Of a DNA stretch of 64,000 nucleotides, positions 57,040-64,000 are shown one piece after another. The notes under the pieces are model-generated. The model was given only the letters and a program-made list of their open reading frames with translations. It searched no databases and had not been told where the DNA came from. This DNA is from Amycolatopsis mongoliensis (GTDB lineage Bacteria; Actinomycetota; Actinomycetes; Mycobacteriales; Pseudonocardiaceae). A program made the position numbers and the translations under genes. The DNA lies in assembly GCF_030285665.1 (NCBI RefSeq), contig NZ_CP127295.1, positions 8,742,001 to 8,806,000 of the forward strand. Direction: 5' to 3'. The stretch's first letter is position 1. Each line of letters starts with the position of its first letter.

Positions 57040-57414
57040 ATGTCCACACCCACTCGCCCGTCGAAGGCCGTGCTCGCCGCGGCGTGGGCGTTCCCGATCA
57101 TGGTTCTCGGGCAGTTCGCGCTGCTCGCCGGCATCCCGGTCGCGATCGTGCTGACCCGAACCCGGCGTTCCCGTGCGGCCCGCCGGTGGAGCGGCCTGTC
57201 GGCGGCGGCCTACGTCATCCCGCTGGCGGTCTGGCTGCCCGGGCCGAGCACGGCACCGAGCCTGTCGAAGTCCCTGAGCCCGGTGGCCACCGGAGTCGTC
57301 GCGGCGGCGGGCGCCGTGGCCGCCGCCGGGTTGCACCTGGTGCGACGGCGCGCCGTGGCGCCGGCCGGGAGCCGGCCGGCGCCGGATGCGCGGGAAACTA
57401 CTTCGTGTAGGTGA
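57040..57414 (+). CDS. Small membrane protein, unknown
   Basis: The 124-residue protein has ATG 57040 after GAAGGAGAAG and three predicted helices (VLAAAWAFPIMVLGQFALLA, GLSAAAYVIPLAVWLP, GVVAAAGAVAAAGLHLV). It is in the operon with the SRPBCC gene. Its end overlaps the convergent DUF1540 gene by 17 bases. No family is recognised. Confidence 0.6.
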   Translation: MSTPTRPSKAVLAAAWAFPIMVLGQFALLAGIPVAIVLTRTRRSRAARRWSGLSAAAYVIPLAVWLPGPSTAPSLSKSLSPVATGVVAAAGAVAAAGLHLVRRRAVAPAGSRPAPDARETTSCR

Positions 57415-57694
57415 GGCAGTTGGCGGAATGCCCGGCCTCGCCCGGTCCGACCCGGACGCTCGAGGCCGTGCACTCCAGCGAGGAGTTGTGCCGGCAGTCC
57501 GCGCGGGAGCAGGCGCCCACCTGGGCCACGACGCGGTCGAGGCCGCCCTTGGTGTTCAGCGGGACGAACGTGCCGCAGTCGGCGGACCCGTTGTCGCCGC
57601 CGACGGTGATGGCGAAGGCGTGGCAGCCGTCGTGGTTGTAGGAACAGCCGCTGACGGTGCATTCGTGCACGGCGGGCATCTCGGTGGTGGTCAT
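57398..57694 (-). CDS. DUF1540 protein with two Cys-rich repeats
   Basis: The 98-residue protein starts MTTTEMPAVHECTVSGCSYN, then HDGCHAFAITVGG and ADCGTFVPL; a second copy is VGACSRADCRHNSSLECTAS and SANCLTYT. The C-x3-4-C-x-(Y/H)N-x2-(G/E)C arrangement is DUF1540, probably metal-binding. ATG 57694 has AGGAGT upstream. Role unknown; DUF1540 proteins are common in actinomycetes and firmicutes. Confidence 0.82.
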   Translation of the reverse strand: MTTTEMPAVHECTVSGCSYNHDGCHAFAITVGGDNGSADCGTFVPLNTKGGLDRVVAQVGACSRADCRHNSSLECTASSVRVGPGEAGHSANCLTYTK

Positions 57695-57848
57695 GCGCGA
57701 CTCCTGGATCCGTGGTGGGAATACAGTTCGGTGCCCCGAAACTGCCACCGGGCCCGGGGTCGCGCAATTCACCGCAACTCACCCGGGTGATCCACTCCGC
57801 ACGCCCGGGTGAGAACCGCTTGCCGTGTCCGGGGGACGCCCGGCCGCC

Positions 57849-58688
57849 TCAGCGCAGCGGCTCGAGCGCCTTCGCCAGCGGCTCCAGCACGGCCGGCGTG
57901 TGCGGCGGCGGCAGGTACACGATCGCGAGGTCGAGGCCCGCTTCGCCGAGCGCCTCCGCTTCGGCCGCGACCTTGGCGCAGTCGCCGTCCGGGCCGAGGC
58001 GGACGTGCGAGGACAGCGTGATCTCGGCCGGGTCGCGGCCGATGTCCGCGCAGTGGCGGTGCAGCACTTCGCGCTTGTGGGCGAACTCTTCCGGGGTGCC
58101 GCCGACGAAGTTCCAGTGCTGGGCGTACTTCGCGGCCGTGCGCAGGGTTCGCTTCTCGCCGCTGCCGCCGATGCAGATCGGCGGGTGCGGCTTCTGCACG
58201 CCCTTCGGTTCGCAGCGGGCGTCGGTCAGCTGGTAGTGCTCGCCCTGGAAGGTCGTCGTCTCCTGGGTCAGCAGGCCGACGAGCACCTCGCAGCCCTCTT
58301 CGAAGCGGTCGCTGCGGTCCTTGACGGAGCCGAGCTCCATGCCGTACGCGCCGGACTCTTCTTCGTTCCAGCCGGCGCCGATGCCGATCTCGAGGCGGCC
58401 GCCCGAAACGATGTCGAGGGTCGCGGCCATGTTCGCGAGCAGCGCCGGGTGGCGGTAGTGGATCCCGCTGACCAGCGTGCCCAGCCGCAGCCGCCGGGTG
58501 GCCTGCGCGAGCGCGGTGAGCGTGACCCAGCCTTCGAGGCACGGCCCGGTCGAATCGGAGAAGATGGGATAGAAGTGGTCGAAGGTCCAGCCGGATTCGA
58601 AGAGCTCGATTTCGTCGGCGGCCTGCCACACGGCGAGCATGTCCGCCCAGACGGTGTTCTGGGGCGAGGTCTTGATGGCGAATCGCAT
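57849..58688 (-). CDS. LLM-class F420-dependent oxidoreductase
   Basis: The 279-residue luciferase-like protein has MRFAIKTSPQNTVWADMLAV, FDHFYPIFSDSTGPCLEGWV, RRLRLGTLVSGIHYRHPALLANMAATLDIVSGGRLEIGIGAGW (shown in parts elsewhere in family members) and PPICIGGSGEKRTLRTAAKY. These fit the F420-dependent LLM subgroup. Cytoplasmic, substrate unknown. Single gene; no partner is apparent. Confidence 0.88.
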   Translation of the reverse strand: MRFAIKTSPQNTVWADMLAVWQAADEIELFESGWTFDHFYPIFSDSTGPCLEGWVTLTALAQATRRLRLGTLVSGIHYRHPALLANMAATLDIVSGGRLEIGIGAGWNEEESGAYGMELGSVKDRSDRFEEGCEVLVGLLTQETTTFQGEHYQLTDARCEPKGVQKPHPPICIGGSGEKRTLRTAAKYAQHWNFVGGTPEEFAHKREVLHRHCADIGRDPAEITLSSHVRLGPDGDCAKVAAEAEALGEAGLDLAIVYLPPPHTPAVLEPLAKALEPLR

Positions 58689-58798
58689 GATCGTGATCGT
58701 AAACCTGGAGTTCCTCCAGGACGGTGATCGCTCGATCCGGTGAAGTGGTTCGCCGGGGCGAGGTCTCCGGGTACTCCCTCCGAAACGAGGAGGACACG

Positions 58799-59278
58799 AT
58801 GCCCGACAACGAACTCCCGGGGTTCTTGATCATCGGCCTGATCTTCGTGATCGCCGACGGCCAGATCCTCTACCGCGGCGGCCGCCGCTACCTGGGCGGC
58901 CCGGACGACGGCGAAGGGACCGGGTCGATGGCGTGGATGGTGGTGACGGTCTTCCACCTGGTCGCGTTCGGCGTGCTGGCCCTGCTGTCGGTGGTGGGCC
59001 CGGGCTGGTCGGGCTCGACGGCCGCCCTCGTCGGCCGGCTGGGCGTGTTCCTGCTGCTGCTGGCGGTGGCCCACGGGCTGACCGTGGCGGTCCTCGGCCG
59101 GCGGCGGCAGGACACGATCGTCGAATCCCATTATCAGGACCGGGAGACCGACGGGTACGTCCAGCCGGCCGGCGAGGTGGGGATCGAGCAGCCGACCGTG
59201 ACGCCGGTGCCCGGGCAGGGCGGGCCGCCGCCGCGGGTCAGCCCGGACCTCGGGAGCCACGGCCCCTACCGGGCTTGA
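58799..59278 (+). CDS. Membrane protein, unknown
   Basis: The 159-residue protein starts MPDNELPGFLIIGLIFVIAD at ATG 58799, after GAGGAGGAC. Three membrane helices follow (FLIIGLIFVIADGQIL, WMVVTVFHLVAFGVLALLSV, LVGRLGVFLLLLAVAHGLTV), then a hydrophilic ~50-residue tail rich in Pro and Gln (PTVTPVPGQGGPPPR). No family is recognised. Confidence 0.65.
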   Translation: MPDNELPGFLIIGLIFVIADGQILYRGGRRYLGGPDDGEGTGSMAWMVVTVFHLVAFGVLALLSVVGPGWSGSTAALVGRLGVFLLLLAVAHGLTVAVLGRRRQDTIVESHYQDRETDGYVQPAGEVGIEQPTVTPVPGQGGPPPRVSPDLGSHGPYRA

Positions 59279-59323
59279 GCGCCGGCCCGGCGTGCGCGCC
59301 GCCCGGCCTTTCCCGGCGGTGTC

Positions 59324-59422
59324 GTGAATGACTCATTCACTTCGTCCGAAGACATGAATGAGTCATTCACGTCGTCGGGCGGCGGCGCGAGCCGAGAGCG
59401 CGTGTCGCGAATGACTCATTCG
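59324..59422. repeat. GAATGACTCATTC palindrome cluster
   Basis: GTGAATGACTCATTCAC (59324-59340), an inverted copy ending at 59370, and CGAATGACTCATTCG (59408-59422). The first two form 16-bp arms (59324-59339 and 59355-59370) around a loop with its own CTTCG/CGAAG stem. The rest of the 511-base gap (59423-59680) shows nothing recognisable. Confidence 0.8.
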
Positions 59423-59680
59423 GGACCTCCCCGGGGGCCGGCGGCGGCGAGCCAAACGACCGTGGTGGTCACATCACCCTGCGTGTCCACCGCCGCCCGT
59501 CCAGGTAATCACTCGTCCGTGTCTGATCCGCGGCCGAACCGCCTCGAATGCCGCAGTGCGCACTACTCCGCGTCCACACATTCGGAAAACCCGCGCCCTC
59601 GAGTGACCGCTTAGTGTCGTCCCCGCACCCGAAGATCACGTTTCGCGCACCACCGAAATCCCCGCCACCGCAAGGAATCC

Positions 59681-59708
59681 TTGCCCCGGGTAGCGATTTT
59701 GATAGCGT
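59681..59708 (+). promoter_or_regulatory. Putative promoter of the secreted-protein/sortase pair
   Basis: TTGCCC (59681-59686) and TAGCGT (59703-59708) are spaced 16 bases apart, a plausible housekeeping-type promoter 82 bases before the start at 59790. Confidence 0.45.
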
Positions 59709-59789
59709 GGCCGGGCTTTCCCTCGCCGCCGGGTCACGTCCCGATACGGCGTCTCCCCCGTTTTCCGTTCCGGCGAAAGGACTTTCTTC

Positions 59790-60560
59790 ATGCGCACGAC
59801 CCTGCTCCGAGCCGGGAGCCTGGCCGGGGTGACCGTCGCCGTTCTCGCCGGCTCCACCGCTGTCGCCACCGCCGACGACGCCGTCACCGGGTCCGCCTTC
59901 GGCGCGTCGGCGAGCGTCACCCTCCTGCCCGGGGTCCTCACCGACGGCAAGGGGATCACCGTCGACACCGGGCAGCTGGCGAAGTCGAGCAGCGCCGGCC
60001 CCGCCGAGGCGAGTGTCGCCGACGTCCCGCTCAAGGGTCTCGTCACCGCGAAGGCCATCAGCAGCTCCGTCGTCGACGGCGCCGGGTCGGTGGCCGCCAA
60101 GGCGAGCGTCGCCGAGGTGACGCTGCCGCTGCTCGCCGCGGCCGCCGGGCGCGTGCCGTCGATCCGGCTGATCAGCGCCCGCTGCGGGTCGGCCGACGGG
60201 CACGTCACCGGCAGCAGCGACCTCGCCGGCGTCAACCTCGGCCGGCTCGGCACGCTGCCCGCCGCCACCTCGCCCAACCAGAAGCTCGGCATCCCCGGTG
60301 TCGCCGAGGTGACCGTCAACGAGCAGACCCAGCGCTACGACGGTTCCCTCGAAGTGACGGCCCTGCACGTCAAGCTGCTCGGCGGCAAGACCACCGGCGC
60401 GCTCGGCAGCGGTGACGTCAAGCTCGCCTCCGTCACCTGCGGCCCGTCGAAGGAACGCGCCCCCGAGGCGCCGCCGCGCCCGACCGGGCCCGGGCAGGTC
60501 GTCGTCGTCCCCGCCGGTGCCCCGCAGACCGGCGACGGCAGCCTCGCCACCGAGGGCTGA
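59790..60560 (+). CDS. Secreted choice-of-anchor-P-like protein, sortase neighbour
   Basis: The 256-residue protein has a signal peptide (LLRAGSLAGVTVAVLAGSTA) cleaved near ATAD. The mature part is beta-rich (SAFGASASVTLLPGVLTDGK, RLISARCGSADGHVTGSS, DGSLEVTALHVKLLGG) as in choice-of-anchor P proteins. It ends Pro-rich with GAPQTGDGSLATEG. The PQTG resembles a sortase recognition site, but no membrane anchor or basic tail follows. ATG 59790 has GAAAGGAC upstream. The sortase gene starts four bases after its stop. Confidence 0.72.
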   Translation: MRTTLLRAGSLAGVTVAVLAGSTAVATADDAVTGSAFGASASVTLLPGVLTDGKGITVDTGQLAKSSSAGPAEASVADVPLKGLVTAKAISSSVVDGAGSVAAKASVAEVTLPLLAAAAGRVPSIRLISARCGSADGHVTGSSDLAGVNLGRLGTLPAATSPNQKLGIPGVAEVTVNEQTQRYDGSLEVTALHVKLLGGKTTGALGSGDVKLASVTCGPSKERAPEAPPRPTGPGQVVVVPAGAPQTGDGSLATEG

Positions 60561-60564
60561 GGCG

Positions 60565-61125
60565 ATGCTGCGCCGCGCCCTCCTCGTCGCCGTCTCCGCG
60601 CTGCTGCTCGCCGGCTGCGGCGCCACGGCGACCCCTGCCGCCCCACCGCCGGCACCCGTCTCCGCCGGCCTGACGCGGTCCCTGCCGACCGCGCTCGACG
60701 TCCCCGCGATCGACGCGAAGTCGACGCTGGTGTCGCTCGGGCTCAACCCCGACCGCACCGTCGAGGTGCCGCCGGTGGACCAGCCGCTGCAGGCCGGCTG
60801 GTACGAGTACGGCCCGACGCCCGGCGAGGTCGGGCCCGCGGTGATCCTCGGGCACATCGACGGCGACCACCGCAAGGGCATCTTCTGGCGGCTGCACGAG
60901 CTGAAGCCGGGCGATCCCGTGCACGTCGACCGCGCCGACGGCGGGAAGCTGACGTTCGAGGTGACGAAGGTCGACCAGATCGCGAAGAAGGAGTTCCCGA
61001 CGGAAGCCGTCTACGGCAACACATCCGACGCCGAGCTGCGCCTCATCACCTGCGGCGGCAAGTACGACGCGGCGAACCGGAACTACCTCGACAACGTGAT
61101 CGTGTACGCCAAGCTCAAGAAGTGA
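60565..61125 (+). CDS. Class F sortase, lipoprotein-type signal
   Basis: The 186-residue protein has a lipobox (LLLAGC) at residue ~18, then a Pro/Ala spacer. The sortase barrel shows VSLGLNPDRTVEVPP, GPAVILGHIDGDHRKGIFW with the His, LRLITCGGKYDAANRNYLDN with active-site Cys, and the class F-type ending VIVYAKLKK. ATG 60565 follows GAGGCG. It may attach the adjacent protein or others to the cell surface. Confidence 0.85.
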   Translation: MLRRALLVAVSALLLAGCGATATPAAPPPAPVSAGLTRSLPTALDVPAIDAKSTLVSLGLNPDRTVEVPPVDQPLQAGWYEYGPTPGEVGPAVILGHIDGDHRKGIFWRLHELKPGDPVHVDRADGGKLTFEVTKVDQIAKKEFPTEAVYGNTSDAELRLITCGGKYDAANRNYLDNVIVYAKLKK

Positions 61126-61360
61126 CGTCGAGCCGGGTCGGCGGTAAGTGAACGCTGACCCGGCCCCCGACGAGGGCACGCGAAAAATCGGTGGAACGAC
61201 ACCGCCGCGCGCCCTTATGGTCCTCCGAGCCCCATCGCCTGGCCGAAGGACCGCCGTTGTACATCGCGTGAGACACCCCGAGTGCTGAATCGTCGCGCGT
61301 CGCGCCTGTGCGCCGCGCCGCTTCCTGCTGCGGACTTCTCACGGAAACCGGTGTACCCCT

Positions 61361-61909
61361 GTGCTCGTCAACTGGGTCGTCGTACCCACCTGCCTGCCGA
61401 TCGTCCTCCGCCGCTGCCACGTGTGCGCGGCCGGACGGTTCCGGGCCAACGGCAAATTTCGCGTCAACGCCAACCACAAGCTCATCGACGCCTGGCTCCT
61501 CGCGCTCTGCACGGCGTGCGGGGACACCGTGAAGCTCACGGTCCTGGAACGCGTGAACGTGCGTTCCGTCCGGCCCGAGCTGCTGGACCGGCTGCACGGC
61601 AACGATCCCGGCCTGGCCGCCGAGCTCCTCCGGGACCCGGTGTTGCGGCGCCGCAACCGCATCGCCCTCGACTGGGACGGTGCGTGGCGCCTCGACACCG
61701 GCGGATCGGACCACCTGGACCGCGAGGTGGTCGACGTTTCGGTCCGCTTCGGCGCACGGATCCCGATCCGGCCGGCGAGGCTGGTCGCCGAAGGGTTCGG
61801 CCTTTCCCGGGCCGAGGTGGAACGGCTGATCGTGGAAGGGAATCTCGTGTCGGCGTTCCGGCTGAGCGGCAAGCTGTCCGGCGATTTCACCTTCACGCTC
61901 AAACGCTGA
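61361..61909 (+). CDS. DUF1062 protein
   Basis: The 182-residue protein reads VVVPTCLPIVLRRCHVCAAG, RFRANGKFRVNANHKLIDAW, LLALCTACGDTVKLTVLERV. The C-x2-C and C-x2-C pairs form a zinc ribbon typical of DUF1062. A C-terminal S4-like segment (LSRAEVERLIVEGNLVSAF) could bind RNA. GTG 61361 is the likely start. Function unknown. The 235-base upstream gap contains nothing else recognisable. Confidence 0.85.
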   Translation: MLVNWVVVPTCLPIVLRRCHVCAAGRFRANGKFRVNANHKLIDAWLLALCTACGDTVKLTVLERVNVRSVRPELLDRLHGNDPGLAAELLRDPVLRRRNRIALDWDGAWRLDTGGSDHLDREVVDVSVRFGARIPIRPARLVAEGFGLSRAEVERLIVEGNLVSAFRLSGKLSGDFTFTLKR

Positions 61910-61929
61910 ACCCCCCGGGGGCGAGCCGC

Positions 61930-62672
61930 TCAGCCGCGGCCGGTGCGGCTCGCCTTCCGGAACTCCCGGTTGAGACTCGCGATGCTCGCGAACGGGATCC
62001 CCTTCGGGCACGCCGCCACGCACTCGCCGGTGTTCGTGCACCCGCCGAACCCCTCCGCGTCCATCGTGTCCACCATGTCCAGCACCCGGCGGGCCCGCTC
62101 CGGCTGCCCCTGCGGCAGCAGGCTCAGATGGGTCACCTTCGCCGCCGTGAACAGCGTCGCCGAGCCGTTGGGGCACGCCGCGACGCAGGCGCCGCAGCCG
62201 ATGCACGTCGCGTTGTCGAACGCCAGGTCCGCGTCCGGCTTGGGGACCGGGGTCGCGTGCGCGTCCGGGGCACTGCCCGTCGGGGCGCTGACGTACCCGC
62301 CCGCCTGGACGATCCGGTCCAGCGCCGACCGGTCCACCACCAGGTCCTTGATCACCGGGAACCCCTTGGCGCGCCAAGGTTCCACGTCCACCACGTCGCC
62401 GTCGGCGAAGGACCGCATGTGCAGCTGACAGGATGTCGTGCGCTCGGGTCCGTGCACCTGCCCGTTGATCACGACGCCGCACGAGCCGCAGATGCCCTCG
62501 CGGCAGTCGTGGTCGAAGGCCACCGGTTCCTCGCCGTGCGCGATCAGCTCCTGGTTCAGCACGTCCAGCATTTCGAGGAAGGACATGTCCGGGCTGACGT
62601 CGTCGACCGGGTAGGACACCAGCCGGCCCTCGGTGGCCGGGCCGGCCTGCCGCCAGATGCGGACGGTGAGTT

Positions 62673-62676
<4 letters not shown>
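61930..62676 (-). CDS. sdhB: Succinate dehydrogenase/fumarate reductase iron-sulfur subunit
   Basis: The 248-residue protein has an N-terminal [2Fe-2S] domain ([17 protein letters not shown], then [11 protein letters not shown]) and a C-terminal ferredoxin domain with [14 protein letters not shown] and [17 protein letters not shown] ligating 4Fe-4S and 3Fe-4S clusters. It passes electrons from the flavoprotein to quinone at the membrane. ATG 62676 overlaps the sdhA stop by four bases. Convergent with the DUF1062 gene. The sdhC membrane subunit is expected upstream of sdhA, beyond the window. Confidence 0.95.

Positions 62677-64000
<1,324 letters not shown>

Overview
This 64 kb window is high-GC actinobacterial DNA. 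It most resembles a Pseudonocardiaceae chromosome of the Amycolatopsis type, on several grounds: strongly GC-rich third codon positions, frequent GTG starts with GGAGG-type ribosome binding sites, many genes coupled by 4-base ATGA/GTGA overlaps, abundant secreted hydrolases and F420/LLM enzymes, and intergenic GAATGACTCATTC palindromes that I associate with Amycolatopsis. The genus call is inference. No rRNA, tRNA, CRISPR array, riboswitch or prophage was recognised.

Layout. 1-6.4 kb: end of an alpha/beta hydrolase, small secreted proteins, and an ABC exporter operon (PadR regulator, ATPase, FtsX-like permease) with a clear operator. 5.4-18.9 kb: regulators paired with small enzymes (TetR with an NmrA-type reductase; an ECF41/SigJ sigma factor with an epimerase-like protein; a PadR regulator with a SnoaL-like protein), a secreted sugar-dehydrogenase-like PKD protein, a membrane-tethered ECF sigma factor, a FadD8-type acyl-CoA synthetase and a two-component system. 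18.9-23.4 kb: a second ABC exporter and two secreted proteins.

23.4-30.1 kb is a mobile-element zone. It holds an intact IS66-family element with an 8-bp target duplication, a DUF222/HNH (13E12-type) gene, and a nest of three insertion sequences: an IS481-like transposase gene broken by an IS3-family and an IS5-family element, each with its own inverted repeats and target duplication. 30.1-35.8 kb holds three exported glycosidases (GH35 beta-galactosidase, GH84 hexosaminidase, GH29 fucosidase) that together look built to strip fucosylated galactose/N-acetylglucosamine glycans.

35.9-44.3 kb is the most novel block. An IclR regulator, a metabolite transporter with a PreA/PyrD-like enzyme, and a divergent, tightly overlapped six-gene operon (DUF6282 hydrolase, cupin, HpcH/HpaI aldolase, LLM oxidoreductase, BKACE, SDR) share perfect GTTCAC-N3-GTGAAC operators at the regulator gene and at the divergent promoter. 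It looks like a catabolic pathway for an unidentified substrate. It is followed by a perfect 28-bp hairpin and a stretch of decayed gene fragments (44.35-45.5 kb).

45.5-48.3 kb encodes an RsbQ/RsbP-type energy-stress partner-switching module with an RsbW-like kinase and a STAS antagonist. 49.05 kb carries a 43-residue Cys-rich peptide gene with a strong ribosome binding site and its own terminator. 49.4-61.9 kb contains assorted accessory genes: VOC and PPOX proteins, a K+ channel with an RCK domain, a secreted glycoside hydrolase with a CBM35-like domain, small Pseudonocardiaceae-style proteins, a TetR/SRPBCC pair, a DUF1540 protein, an LLM oxidoreductase, a class F sortase with a secreted partner, and a DUF1062 protein. 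The window closes with sdhB and the 3' two-thirds of sdhA, a core respiratory operon that runs off the right edge.
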